DNA of 64,000 nt from Ascaphus truei (GCA_036426205.1 CM071568.1:35691623-35755622), one strand, 5' to 3'; positions 11,665-22,060 are shown, numbered from the stretch's first letter. The notes: generated by a model from the sequence alone, not told the origin. A program made the numbers and translations.

Positions 11665-11912
11665 ATGTGCAGGGGGTCTCTGGAGATGAACCGCGTTGGT
11701 TTTATGTCCGGGGACCCCCTGCTTCACGAGATACAGGCCCCGTTATGAGGTGCCGGTATCTCCTATGCATGGAGATAGAGCGATCATGTGACGTGGGACA
11801 TTTCTATTCATAGGAGATACCGGCACCCCATAACAGGGCCTGTATCTCGGGAAGCAGGGGGTCCACGGACCTAAAACCAACACGGTTCATGTCCGGAAAC
11901 CCTCTGCACATG
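11665..11912. repeat. Imperfect hairpin repeat, about 250 bp
   Basis: Two arms of about 95 bp are inverted copies of each other. ATGTGCAGGGGGT (11665-11677) faces ACCCTCTGCACAT near 11900-11912, and GTGCCGGTATCTCCTATG faces CATAGGAGATACCGGCAC around a spacer of about 45 bp centred near 11790. Related copies are at 53200-53412 (full) and 8813-8945 (half). It looks like a foldback or MITE-type family; the mobilising enzyme is unknown. Confidence 0.8.
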
Positions 11913-11999
11913 TACACTATTAATACAAATACAGTAATGCTGCTTTATTACCTTAGCGGCTATCCGTTAAGGCAATGAAGGGGTTAAGTCACACTAGCA

Positions 12000-12031
12000 T
12001 GTTTATTGGGGACAATTGCCCCCAATAAACA
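12000..12031. repeat. Near-perfect 32-bp palindrome
   Basis: TGTTTATTGGGG is followed, after a short AT-centred spacer, by its reverse complement CCCCAATAAACA. It marks the left border of the foldback element. Confidence 0.7.
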
Positions 12032-13431
12032 TTGCAATACACAACACAATCAACCTCTGTGCCCCTAACAACCCCTATACCTCCCTTATATACATAACCC
12101 ATAGTTATTTTTTTAGGCACAGGAATGTTACTATAGGCCGGCGGTGGCCCTCGGGTGTTCCCTGCAGGTGTCACCGCTTGCCTGCAGTATCAAGTCTGTG
12201 CCCCCAAAAAATAATTAAAAAACACATAAATGCTTTTACATAAATACACCCCCCCCACCCCACTACCCACTCCCGTGAGGCATAACCACCATCACCCCTA
12301 CACACCGGGAGGCCTACCCTCCCTCCCTTGGGGACAATACCGCCTACCCCCAATACGCACATTCAAAACAATACACACACCCGCAATAAACATAACAATT
12401 ATGAATATACAATTCATAACCCACCCACACCATATAGCAAATATATTCTGGTGTTACTTAACCCCTTAATAACAATAACGGTTAATAAGCGCTAAAGTTA
12501 TTAATGGGTTAAGCCACCCTGCACCCATTCATTTGTAGACTGGCTGCATCATTCACAAATTCATAATATTTTAAATATATATATATCTAAATATATTGAA
12601 CATATATGTATGATTAACCAATCTACAAAGAAATGGTTAAGGATATCCATGTACAAATTGACAACATCCCATCTCAAATTGACAACATCACAGCCAAATT
12701 AAAAACAAAGCCAAATGAAAATTAAAACACATCTCATAAGAGAATACAGCAAGCACCTATACAAACCAGTAAATAGCAAATGGCAATAAAACATACAATT
12801 GAACAATGTGTACATGATGCAAATAATATTTCCATCAGCTACACAATAGCAATCAATGCTCCAAAACAAATACACGATTGAAAGTAAACATTGAATATAA
12901 ACAAAGCAAGTAGACAATAATAAATTTCCAACACACAATTTATGCCATCCGAAATACATTACAAGCAAATCTAAACCCAAAACCCTATTCACTATTGTAA
13001 TGCTAAATCAAAACCATTCCGAAAATAAATCTATTTCTAACTAACACGATCATACACAATCTAACTTCCAAAAATAAGCCACAATACAAAATGAAGGCAG
13101 GTCCCTAAATAAATCGATGCAATCATCATCATCATAAATGACATAACTAATTAAAAATACCATTGCACACACACAATTTTAACCAAAAAAAGGAAAATAC
13201 GTGTACAAGACATGAAAAAATGCAATTAACCTTTGCAAAACAACCCTTTAATAAACATGTATGTATATAGCTCCATAGGGATATATATATATACATACAG
13301 GGGCATTAAATGGACATTAAAAAAATAATTCAGACATGTTAAAAAAATAAAAAACAGTTACAACTTAAATAAAATACATTTCTTTAGTGTACGTACCATT
13401 AGATGACCAATGACCGACTTCCGGGGAACCG

Positions 13432-13620
13432 CTATGTCTGTAACAAATCCAAAGACAGGAACCAGGAACCCATAAAATAAAAAACCTTTGTAATCCAATC
13501 TAGTGTCTTCTTTCTTGTCTTATAATCCATACCATCTGTGGTCTTCTTTTCTGGGTCTTCTTTACTGTCTGCTGGGTCTTCGGGGTCTTCTGGCTTCTTC
13601 TTCTGCGATGCACTGTCCAT
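13432..13620 (-). CDS. Small lysine/acid-rich ORF inside the foldback element, 62 aa
   Basis: Uncharacterised. The frame stays open upstream to 13677, but the ATG at 13620 is preferred because a TATA box lies at 13690-13681 and the usual 25-30 bp offset puts the transcription start near 13655, downstream of the 13677 ATG. The protein starts MDSASQKKKPEDPEDP, is rich in K, E, D and P, and ends with a more hydrophobic segment ('WITKVFYFMGSW'). There are no known domains. It could be coding, or a chance frame in a transcribed non-coding repeat. Copies in other elements would decide. Confidence 0.3.
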   Translation of the reverse strand: MDSASQKKKPEDPEDPADSKEDPEKKTTDGMDYKTRKKTLDWITKVFYFMGSWFLSLDLLQT

Positions 13621-13680
13621 CTTTGTCAGAGGGGAGGTACTCTCCCCACGGCGTCTAGCTGGAAAATGAGACGACATAGG

Positions 13681-13900
13681 CTTTTATAGGCCTATGACGT
13701 CACATTTTGCATCAAATGGTTCTCACGGTCCTGATTGGGCCGAGAAAAGCATGTGATTTTGGTTAAGGAAAAAAAAATGATGACATCATTTAAAGGAAAT
13801 GAAGCCAGCCAATCAGAATGGCTGTGCTTTATTTCCCTTTAACATGACGTCAACAAAACAAAAATGGCGCCGTCACATGGGACTAGAGCCAATGAGATCG
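13681..13900 (-). promoter_or_regulatory. Compact polymerase II promoter: TATA, two CRE sites, CCAAT boxes, YY1-like site
   Basis: Reading toward lower coordinates: CCAAT at 13889-13893, an AAAATGGCGC YY1-like site at 13861-13870, full CRE TGACGTCA at 13845-13852, CCAATCAG at 13809-13816, a reverse CCAAT (ATTGG) at 13734-13738, a second full CRE at 13695-13702, and a TATA box (CCTATAAAAG on the minus strand) at 13690-13681. Spacing and order are those of a strong vertebrate TATA promoter aimed at the short minus-strand frame. This dense cluster contrasts with the AT-rich core around it. Confidence 0.6.
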
Positions 13901-14737
13901 TTGAATTTGTTCCCATATAATATGTGAATGATGAAGCCAGTCTACAAATGAATGGGTGCAGGGTGGCTTAACCCATTAATAACTTTAGCGCTTATTAACC
14001 ATTATTGTTATTAAGGGTTAAGTAACACCAAAATGTATTTGCTATATGGTGTGGGTGGGTTATGTATAGTATATTCATCATTGTTATGTTTATTGCGGGT
14101 GTGTGTATTGTTTTGACTGTGGGTATTGGGGGTAGGGGGTATTGTCCCTAAGGGAGGGATGGTAGGCCTCCCGGTGTGTAGGGGTGAGAGAGGGTGGTTA
14201 TGCCTCACGGGGGTGGGTAGTGGGGGGGGGTGCTTAGGCCTCCAGAGTGGTGGCTGAGGATGGGTTAACCCCTTAATGACGGTAGCGGTTAATAACCGCT
14301 ACGGTGATTAAGGGGTTAGGGGACATAACATTGGCTCTTTTTATGCTTGTGTGTGTTTTTCAGCACCCGAGGCATGGACTGTGATGAAGATGAGGATGGC
14401 CTTCATCGTGGCTGGCGGCCAAGGGTTGGGGCAAGATGTCTTTATTTTATTTATTGGGATTCATGTATTTTAAATGGGCAAATGCACTATTATCCATATG
14501 TGGATAATAGTAATTTGGCCCGTTACTATTACTGTATATGTTAGAGGGCGGGTGTGGGTGGGGTTTATTTATTTTAAAGTATTTATGTGTGTTTTACTTA
14601 TTTTTTTGGGGCACAGACTTGATACTGCAGGCAAGCGGGGACACCTGCGGGGAATACCTGAGGGCCACCGCCAGCCTATAGTGTCATTGCTGTGCATCCC
14701 AAAAATGTTAGGGACCTTAGGGGGTTGTTGGTGTATT

Positions 14738-14753
14738 ACATATAGATATATCT

Positions 14754-14796
<43 letters not shown>
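14738..14796. repeat. (TA)n / (ATATCT)n microsatellite
   Basis: Alternating 'tatctatatc' then pure TA, sitting between the foldback element and PLE-B. Confidence 0.9.
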
Positions 14797-14804
<8 letters not shown>

Positions 14805-14805
14805 G

Positions 14806-15195
14806 AAAAAAGAGAGAGAGCGCATGTGGTCACTCAGCCTCCAGACCCTGCAGTCCAACTTTCACTTGAAGCTGCTGGTAGATGTTCTCTGGTGCATGAG
14901 TAGACAGGCTCCTTAAAATCATTGATGCAGTCTTTGAGTTTTAAGAAAATCTCCAATCTCTGCTGGCCGCAATGTGTATCAGCGCTCGATACGGCCCATC
15001 ATGCGCTTGCGTGATGATGCAGTTCCATTCCCTGCCGCGTTTCGTCACGTGCTGTGACTTTCTCAAAGGGTTTCTGATGATTCCTGCCCTCACTAAGGAT
15101 TTATAGCAGCCGGTTGCTAGGTAGCTAGATCGTGTCCTTCAATAGGTTCAGAGTTCAAATGGATAAGGATAATCATAGCAGGCTATTGCCGTAGT
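14806..15195 (-). mobile_element. PLE-B left pseudo-LTR, inverted
   Basis: This block is the inverted copy of 19070-19450. Examples are 'gcctccagaccctgcagtcc' against 'ggactgcagggtctgg', and 'gttgctaggtagctagatcg' against its complement near 19134. PLEs are known to carry terminal pseudo-LTRs that may be direct or inverted, so 14.8-19.6 kb is read as one PLE with inverted ends. It holds a hammerhead motif (15030-15070). Confidence 0.85.
15030..15070 (-). ncRNA. Hammerhead ribozyme motif (a), PLE-B left, UUGANAA class
   Basis: Minus-strand order: stem I CCCU, core UUGAGAA, one extra A, stem II GUCAC/GUGAC with loop AGCAC, GAAA, a short stem III region, cleavage-side C, then AGGG closing stem I. 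The stem III segment reads ACGCGG here, so its closing U is mutated. The partner copy at 19195 keeps it. Confidence 0.65.
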
Positions 15196-15540
15196 ACTCG
15201 GCCCTGAAGTCGAGAAACTCCCTGATGAAATCCCTGATGGTGGTGCTGATGATTTAGCAAGATCAGAGGTCACTGTAGATCATGATAAGGTTGTTAGACC
15301 TAAAGATTCTAGGCTAATACAAAAGTCACCGTGTTTTTTAGATCAGACATCAAGACAGGAGAAAGCAAAGTAGAAGGACAAAGAGAGAGGAAGGGAAAAA
15401 CACTATTCTCTTTGGGATTGGGAGGTCCCCAACAAAGCAGAAGGCAGAGGAAATAGAGGAGCAGAGGAACCAGAGCAGGGAGAGTTATACAGAGGAAGAA
15501 GGAGAACCGAAAAAGACTAGTTGAACTAAGGCTAGTAGCA

Positions 15541-17090
15541 TATTCAATCTGCCCTCATTATCCTTGTCAATTTATGATATTTCTTATTGGAAAGAGGCCT
15601 CTCGTTTGCGCCAAATACAGGCCCAAATGCTTTCCAATTATTTGTAGATTTGAATAGTTTTATGAGAAAAATCACTCTCAAAAGATATTTTAATATACAG
15701 GAGACTAACATTAAATTAGCTGATCCCACTGTTGTTGTTGATACACAGGAGCAAATATGTATTAATGCTCTGACTTCACTCTTAATGAAGTCAGAAATAG
15801 TTCCAGAAACATCACAGAGTGTTCTAGATAATTTTGGTCTGACCATTCATGACACCAGTGTCCGCTGGAAGCAGATTTAGAGGAACATCTTAGAGTTATG
15901 CACTCACCTTTTAGACCTAAATCGATTTTCTTCCCCTACCAATTTAAAGGTAGCTTTGTGGATACTTTCTACAACGTGGTGCTTCAAGATTTTGAGGCAT
16001 TATACTCTAAACCAATGAAGATTAAGAAAAATCTGTCTAAAACCGAGCTGGTGGCTATGAATGGTCTGAAAGATAATCCACACATTGTCATCAGACAAGC
16101 TGACAAAGGGGGAGGCTTAGTCATTTAGGATACATCTGCGTATCTCACAGAGGCACGCAGACTCCTGGATGACTCGGCCTCCTACTCCATTTTGGAGTGT
16201 GATCCATTACTACATTATCAAGGTCTTTTGAAGGAACTTCTTGTTCAAGCCCAGATTGATGGCATCATATCCAAATTGGAATACAAATTTGTATTTAATT
16301 TACATCCACGCACTCCTATACTGTACCACTTACCAAAGGTGCATAAGTCTCTGTCCAATCCCCCTGGCAGGCCTATTATATCTGGGGTGGAGTCAATGAC
16401 GTCGAGCCTGTCCCAATATGTGGATTATTATCTGCAACTCTTCGTAGCTCAGCTCAGGTCGCATGTTTGTGATACGCTCCACGTCATTGACTCCATCTCC
16501 AGTGTTAAATGGAAATCTACTTATCTATGGGCTACATGTGATGTGGCCTCTCTCTACACTTGCATAGATCATGCCAGGGGAATTGAGGCAATACATTTTT
16601 GGCTGAACAGAGACTAATCTATTCCTGAAAAGCACGTTTGTGATACGCTCCACGTCATTGACTCCATCTCCAGTGTTAAATGGAAATCTACTTATCTATG
16701 GGCTACATGTGATGTGGCCTCTCTCTACACTTGCATAGATCATGCCAGGGGAATTGAGGCAATACATTTTTGGCTGAACAGAGACTAATCTATTCCTGAA
16801 AAGCACAAAAAATATATTTTGGACAGTGTTAGGTTTATTCTAAACCACAATTATTTTTTGTTTGAGGGTGTATATCATTTACAGATCTGTGGAACGGCCA
16901 TGGGCACGAGGTTCGCCCCCAGCTATGCAAATCTCTTCATGGGATTTTGGGAGGAAAGATTTGTGTAGCATAATGACGATCTTGGGGCGGGCCTCGTGTA
17001 CTATGGCCGTTTCATCGACGACATTATTATTATTTGGGATGGGGACAAAACTGATTTACACAATATTTTAAATTCCTTTTGATAACAACC
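15541..17090 (+). pseudogene. PLE-B reverse transcriptase, interrupted
   Basis: RT domain of a Penelope-like element. N-terminal part at 15587-15880 ('KRYFNIQETNIKLADP'). Frameshift, then 15898-16128 with 'PHIVIRQADKGGGLVI', a PLE hallmark, ending in an in-frame TAG. 16192-16617 carries 'PILYHLPKVHKSLSNPPGRP' and 'TYLWATCDVASLYTCIDHAR' (motif A). 16880-17060 carries 'ICGTAMGTRFAPSYANLFMG' and 'GRFIDDIIIIWDGD' (motif C, catalytic DD). There are stops at 16126 and 16615 and at the TAG near 16966, plus an exact 171-bp duplication, so this domain cannot be translated as it stands. Telomerase-like RT with GIY-YIG endonuclease defines the PLE class. Confidence 0.9.
16465..16806 (+). repeat. Exact 171-bp tandem duplication inside the PLE-B RT
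   Basis: 16465-16635 and 16636-16806 are identical as far as I can read. The unit contains motif A. Its length is a multiple of three, but each copy holds a TAA, so two RT-killing stops lie in tandem. Zero divergence next to clearly decayed sequence points to a very recent event or an assembly artefact. Confidence 0.9.
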
Positions 17091-17092
17091 CT

Positions 17093-18190
17093 TTGGTATT
17101 AAAATTCACATTTAATATTGATGCCACATCTGTGGTCTTTCTGGACCTAGTACTGGACCTAGTACTTAGTGTGGACTTAGAGTCCAACATTACTACTATG
17201 ACTCATTTCAAATCTGTGTCAGTGAACAACTTTGTTCACGCAACAAGTAATCATCACCAACAGTGGGTCAACAATATTCCTCTGGGGCAGTTTCACCGAC
17301 TTAAAAGAAACTGTACCAGAGAGAATGATTTTCTCTCACAGTCAGATACACTTAGCAAAAAATTTATGGACAAGGGTTATGATAAAAAATTGTTAACAGA
17401 CTCTCTCGGCAAAGTTAAAGCTATGGATAGAACAGTAATGCTTAACAAATCAAAGGCTAAGAGGGCTTCGTGTATGAGTTATGATGCTCCAATTGAAATT
17501 AATAATACAGATTCCTCTTCTGTGAGGTTCATCACTACCTATAATCAGGCTTTTAAAAATATTAATCATATTTTAAATACTCATTGGAGCATCCTCAGAT
17601 GCGATCCCCATCTGAAAACTATTTTGCCGGAGAGAGCATCCATTGTATATAGAAAAGCTAGAAACATTAAAAACATTCTGGCTCCTTCCAAATTAAAATC
17701 TATTGATCCGGCTGGTTCGTCCATAGATGTGGGTCCTAAGGGCAACCACAGATGTGGACATAGCCGTTGCATCACTTGCAAACATTTGTTACTTCAAACG
17801 CAATTCAATTCCTACAACAAGGACATGGTCTATTATATTAACACACATATCAGTTGCCTAAGTTCCTTTGTCATTTACTTGATCCAATGCAGCTGTGGCC
17901 AACAATATGTTGGCCGCACTACACGTCCATTGCACGTTCGCTTCCTAGAGCACAGGAGAAATGTAATAAAGGGGATTAACACACATAGTGTTCCCCGTCA
18001 TTTTAAAACAGCACATAACCAGGATCCTAAATCTATGACAATTATGGGTCTAGAGTCCATTTCTCCTTGTTCTCTGGGAGGTGATTGTTTTAAAATTTTG
18101 TGCCGCCAGGAGACGTTCAGGATCCACCAGTTGGGCACCCTTGCCCCTGGTGGACTAAATGAATGTCTAGATGCAAGTACATTGGTATAG
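17093..18190 (+). CDS. PLE-B C-terminal ORF: spacer, Cys-rich finger and GIY-YIG endonuclease, 365 aa
   Basis: The longest open frame in the window (365 residues). Residues 1-180 are the RT thumb and linker ('NNFVHATSNHHQQWVNNIP' is the usual PLE motif before the endonuclease). Residues 215-235 hold a Cys/His cluster ('GNHRCGHSRCITCKH'). The GIY-YIG nuclease follows from about residue 255: 'SSFVIYLIQCSCGQQYVGRT' gives the GIY- and YIG-equivalent strands, 'LHVRFLEHRRN' the catalytic Arg, and 'LCRQETFRIHQLGTL' the catalytic Glu. The enzyme nicks target DNA for PLE insertion. The first codon is a proxy: the native protein would be a fusion with the RT upstream, which is broken. The frame has no stop although the RT has several. 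Confidence 0.85.
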   Translation: MVLKFTFNIDATSVVFLDLVLDLVLSVDLESNITTMTHFKSVSVNNFVHATSNHHQQWVNNIPLGQFHRLKRNCTRENDFLSQSDTLSKKFMDKGYDKKLLTDSLGKVKAMDRTVMLNKSKAKRASCMSYDAPIEINNTDSSSVRFITTYNQAFKNINHILNTHWSILRCDPHLKTILPERASIVYRKARNIKNILAPSKLKSIDPAGSSIDVGPKGNHRCGHSRCITCKHLLLQTQFNSYNKDMVYYINTHISCLSSFVIYLIQCSCGQQYVGRTTRPLHVRFLEHRRNVIKGINTHSVPRHFKTAHNQDPKSMTIMGLESISPCSLGGDCFKILCRQETFRIHQLGTLAPGGLNECLDASTLV

Positions 18191-19065
18191 CTCTGATCCT
18201 CCTCTGCTGCTACTATTTAGGATCTTGGTTATATTGTTATACTCTGTATTCCCCTGCTCCTCTCTTTCAATAGATATAATACAATGTATGTCTTTATATC
18301 TTCATGTTCTCTCAGGACAAAATGTCTATATGCATCAGGACAAAATGTTTATATACATAAGGTCGCTTATTCCTATTTCCGTGTATGGCTATACCATCTA
18401 TATTACCTACATCCTATATTATTACTATATATATACATATGAGGTATGACCTTCAGGAATTCTAAATAACCATTTGGTGTCTGATAAAATTCACACTTAT
18501 TTAGATTTTTAGATTTTTATTTTATATTCAGATTTTTATTTATTATTTTTTATTTGCATCTTCATATTACATATTCTTTTGTTTTATTTATTATTAATAA
18601 TTGTAATCCGAATCTTGTTATTATTATGTATGTCAATCTATAGTGACTGAGTCACAATTTATTTTATTTATTGATTTTAGCATTTTTTGCTGTTAGGACA
18701 TTTACATTTATAATTATTTATTATACTTTTTGGTCTTTTCTACATATATTATTATGTTTAATTTTATTATATCCTTCCCTATGAGATGTATTATATATGG
18801 GTTTTTGCCTATTTGAATGTCCCCCTTATTAGGTAGATAACGTTTCAATATATATGTATTTTATTAACAATATTCAATTGATTATTTACTCCATCCATTT
18901 TTGTCGTTTCAGTAATGTTTTTTTTTGTGTTTTGATTTTCATGTGATGAATTACTTGACTTTAGTAACAATTATCCCTTGGTTATTCCTATTCTTCTCCC
19001 TTTATATATTCATACCTAATTGATTTTCTGTTTATATTATGCCTTCACTTTGTGACAGCATGCTC
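18191..19065 (+). other. AT-rich 3' untranslated part of PLE-B
   Basis: Very T- and A-rich sequence with short near-repeats ('gatttttagatttttattttat'). No frame or RNA gene seen. It separates the endonuclease frame from the right pseudo-LTR. Confidence 0.6.
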
Positions 19066-19590
19066 GTTCATCTATGGCAATAGCCTGCTATGATAGGCTT
19101 ATCCAATTGAACTCTGAACCTATTGAAGAACACGATCTAGCTACCTAGCAACCGGCTGCTATAAATCCTTAGTGAGGGCAGGAATCATCAGCAACCCTTT
19201 GAGAAAGTCACAGCACGTGACGAAACGTGTCAGGGAACGGAACTGCTTCATCACGCAAGCGCATGACGGGCCGTATCGAGCGCTGATACACATTGCGGCC
19301 AGCAGAGATTGGAGATTTTCCTAAAACTCAAAGACTACATCATTGATTTTAAGGAGCCTTTCTACTCACGCACCAGATAACATCTACCAGCAGCTTCAAG
19401 TGAGAGTTGGACTGCAGGGTCTGGAGTCTGAGTGACCAGAGTTGGCGGTGATATATTTCAACACTGCTTGATTTTAACTTACCCTTGTGAGTGGATTTTC
19501 TACCCCCCCCCCCCCTTCCCCTTTCCCAAATAAATGTACTGTATTACGCTATGGGGCGCGCGCTCTCTCTCTTTTTTCTTTTCTAATAGG
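19066..19590 (+). mobile_element. PLE-B right pseudo-LTR
   Basis: Inverted partner of 14806-15195. It runs through 'tctatggcaatagcctgcta' to the CT-rich end 'gcgctctctctcttttttctt', which mirrors 'aaaaagagagagagcgc' at the left end. It includes hammerhead motif (b) at 19195-19235. An AATAAA near 19530 could serve as poly(A) signal. Confidence 0.85.
19195..19235 (+). ncRNA. Hammerhead ribozyme motif (b), PLE-B right, UUGANAA class
   Basis: Stem I CCCU (19195-19198) pairs with AGGG (19232-19235). Core UUGAGAA (19199-19205), extra A at 19206, stem II GUCAC (19207-19211) / GUGAC (19217-19221) with loop AGCAC, then GAAA (19222-19225). Stem III is the short ACGUGU and C231 is the residue before the cleavage site, the preferred base there. 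Relative to the consensus CUGANGA, both C3 and G8 are changed (U and A), which keeps them complementary. Confidence 0.75.
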
Positions 19591-19599
19591 TATCATCTG

Positions 19600-19970
19600 G
19601 ATGTGGTTCATCCAATTTGAGAGCTGCCGGAGATCCCCTCATACCAGAACTATTCTTCCAATTTAAGGACTTTCATTTAAGGACTGGTTTTTATATCAAT
19701 TCTTCTTTTTGCTTGTATTTTGTGTTATCACATGTTTTTGGAGTGTTGTCTTAAATTATATTTCACGAAATAGGAGCACATAGTATATGTTATATATATA
19801 TATTTGTATTATATATATTTTTTATTCTAAATTGTAGTGTACACATTTATGATTTTTAGTGTTTTTGCCTATTTAGAAACATACATTCAAATTATTATCA
19901 ATAATATATATTTTTACACAATTTCAACACTTCTATTTTGGCGCTACTTCATATCTTTTCCTTTTCTTTC

Positions 19971-20001
<31 letters not shown>

Positions 20002-20002
20002 G
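19600..20002. other. AT-rich spacer with TA microsatellite
   Basis: No gene seen. It ends in a (TA)n run at 19973-20001. Confidence 0.6.
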
Positions 20003-20828
20003 TGTAGCCCTCAGACCCCCCCCCAGTTGCAGATCGGACCCCCTAGGGTGTACTAAGGTCTGGCTACATATGTCTAGGTGGTGCATACCTGTGGGCAACA
20101 GGAGGGCCTGAGTCTCCCGCGATGGTGTGGGGGAGTACAGGACCAGGTTTCTGGGGTTCTTGTCTTCATCTGATCTCAATGGTGCAACGCCTCCATCTCT
20201 GTGAAGCCCCAGGGATATGGGGTGGAACCCTTACAGAGAACTTCTCACACAAGGACGAGAGATTCCAGTCTCAGTCTTTGGTAAAAGTAGCAGCAGTTCT
20301 CTTTATTGTCACAGCAGCACACAGCACACAGCAATCCCAGCAACACGCTGGTCTCAGGTACAGGGTCTTCTCTCCCAGCTCCAGACTGCACACCCTCAGG
20401 ATGGTCTGTGGGTGTTCACTGTATCCCTGCCACCACCCCAAGCCGCGGGCGCTCAGGGTGGGGCTAGCTATTTCCTCACCCCCTAGGCAGGGTGAGAGGC
20501 ATTGGTCCACCGTAGCTCTATCAGCTCTACTCAGGGCCTGCCTGATCTCCTCCACTTGTATCCCTTAACAGGAACTCTCTCACTCAGAACTCTCAGTCAG
20601 ACTGACAGGAACAACCAACTAAATAGACTGTGCACTGCCCTTTATGACTTTGGCAGGCCCCTCCCCTATGTCTCTTGCCTTAGACAAAGAGTCAGATGGC
20701 CTACCTCCACCACTCAGGGCAGGCTTGAAGTGGGGGAAACCCATGATAACTACTGGCAGCCTGCCCTTAGCAGGGCTTATACCAGTAGGAGGATAGATGT
20801 ATAGCCCTATTTTCTTACCGGGGCTACA
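20003..20828 (-). mobile_element. Solo LTR, 826 bp
   Basis: Bounded by perfect 8-bp inverted ends TGTAGCCC (20003-20010) and GGGCTACA (20821-20828). On the minus strand the AATAAA at about 20300 ('gacaataaagagaac') fits a poly(A) signal, so the LTR most likely reads on the minus strand. No internal retroviral or gypsy genes lie on either side. Target duplication is not visible because the left flank is a TA run. The ends resemble gypsy-1 (TGTAGCC). Confidence 0.75.
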
Positions 20829-20844
20829 CTTATAAATAGATAGA

Positions 20845-20854
20845 TATAGATCTA

Positions 20855-20893
<39 letters not shown>
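20845..20893. repeat. (TA)n microsatellite
   Basis: 'gatatagatctatctatatatata...' next to the solo LTR. Confidence 0.9.
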
Positions 20894-20896
<3 letters not shown>

Positions 20897-21599
20897 GGGT
20901 AGTGGGGATGGGTGCAGCATGTATTCGCCCCAACGGTGGGTGTTTCAGGCTTGCAGGTGGGTAGCTGGAGGACTTAACCCCTTCATGACCATTGCGGTAT
21001 TAACTGCAAAGGCAATGAAGGGGTTAAGTCCACCCGCAACCCCCCCCCCCTGCATGCCCTAAACACCCACCAAAGGCCAAATACCCCCTTCATCCACCCC
21101 CGCTCCCCACAATAAGCCTAGTACAGCATGGTTAACCCCTTCATTGCCTTAGCGGTTAGCCGCTAAGGTAATGAAGTGGGCTGTTAATGCATTCTTCCTG
21201 CTTCGGATGCATGGGGGGGGCTTCGGTGCTGATATTACTGGGTATCAGCTCTGGAGCCCCCCGCATTAATCCGAGCCAGGAAAAGGGCCTGATTTTTTCT
21301 ATGTATCACCGCTCAGCACACACTTTTTGCCAACTTTTCTTGGCGGAGCGAATTGGAGAAAATTTCTCCATTCTAGAGCGGTGATCAGCGCCGAGATGCT
21401 GATCGGCACTACTACAATACTGTGGCTTTTAAAACTAGCGAGATATTGCTTCTCGCCACCAGCACGGTGAGTTTTTTTTTCCATAAAATAAAAACGGCGG
21501 ATTTTACACATCTCGCCAGCTTTTCGTCATTTACAGAATTGCTGTAGGCATATTTGCCAAAAAACTGGCGAGATAGGACTTTTCGCCGTTTCCTGCATA
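20894..21599. repeat. Fragments of foldback family and of a Harbinger-like MITE
   Basis: 20894-21185 contains three phrases of the 'ttaaccccttcattgcc...cggtt...aaggcaatgaaggggttaa' palindrome family. 21300-21599 resembles the inner part of the MITE at 58.55 kb ('ctcgccagcttttcgtc', 'cgccgtttcctgcataggcc'). No gene is supported. Confidence 0.5.
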
Positions 21600-22060
21600 G
21601 GCCACACTACCTTGAACATAAAAAAAATATTTGGTCTTGTTTCCAGAATCAACCTTTTTTTAAAGATATATTTTGTATCTGCCATAACAGTCTCCATGGG
21701 TAATGAATTCAACATTTTAACAGCCCTTACTGTAAAAAACCCTTTCCTTTCTTGCTGGTGAAATCTCCTCTCCTCCAACCTCAAGGATGACCCCATGTTG
21801 TTACTACTGCCCTTGGGATTAATAGTTCGTTTGAAAGCTCCTTGTATTAAACCCTGAATATATTTGTATGGAGTTATCATATCCCGTCTTACACACCTCT
21901 TTTCTAATGTGAAAAAAATCTAAATTAGCTAGCCTCTTCTCATGTAGATTTTCCATCCTTCTCATTAATTTAGTGGCTCTTCTCTGCACATTTTCTAGTT
22001 CCATACTGTCTTTTTTATGGAGTGGTATCCAAAACTGTACTCCATATTCAAGCTGAAAAA
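21600..22060 (-). pseudogene. CR1-type LINE ORF2 C-terminal fragment
   Basis: On the minus strand, 'MELENVQRRATKLMRRMENL', then 'EKRLANLDFFHIRKEVCKTG' and, after a frameshift, 'SSLRLEERRFHQQERKGFFT' with 'RAVKMLNSLPMETVMA' follow the usual CR1 ORF2 ending (LEKVQRRATKLI...; ...FFTNRVVNIWNSLP). It is 5'-truncated and frameshifted. It is a different LINE from LINE-X. Confidence 0.8.

Larger units (their letters stand above)
12033..14735. mobile_element. Foldback element with long inverted arms, about 2.7 kb
   Basis: The left arm (12033-12556) reappears inverted at 13935-14735. Examples are 'aggcataaccacc...cacaccgggaggcctacc' against 'ggtaggcctcccggtgtgta...ggtggttatgcct', and 'gcacccattcatttgtagact' against 'agtctacaaatgaatgggtgc'. 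The right arm contains about 310 extra bases (14236-14547) that are missing on the left but present in the copy at the window start, so the left arm has a deletion. The central 1.4 kb is AT-rich apart from a compact promoter and a short frame near 13.4-13.9 kb. No transposase is present, so it is non-autonomous. Confidence 0.8.

Noticed and set aside
12699..12992. 97-aa hydrophobic minus-strand frame
   Set aside because: AT-rich core of the foldback element, no ATG context or domain.
14806..19590. PLE-B as a foldback DNA transposon because of its inverted ends
   Set aside because: The RT and GIY-YIG coding content and pseudo-LTR ribozymes identify a Penelope-like retroelement, for which inverted terminal copies are known.
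20122..20804. Frames of 90-150 aa on both strands
   Set aside because: They lie within the solo LTR and have no retroviral gene similarity.
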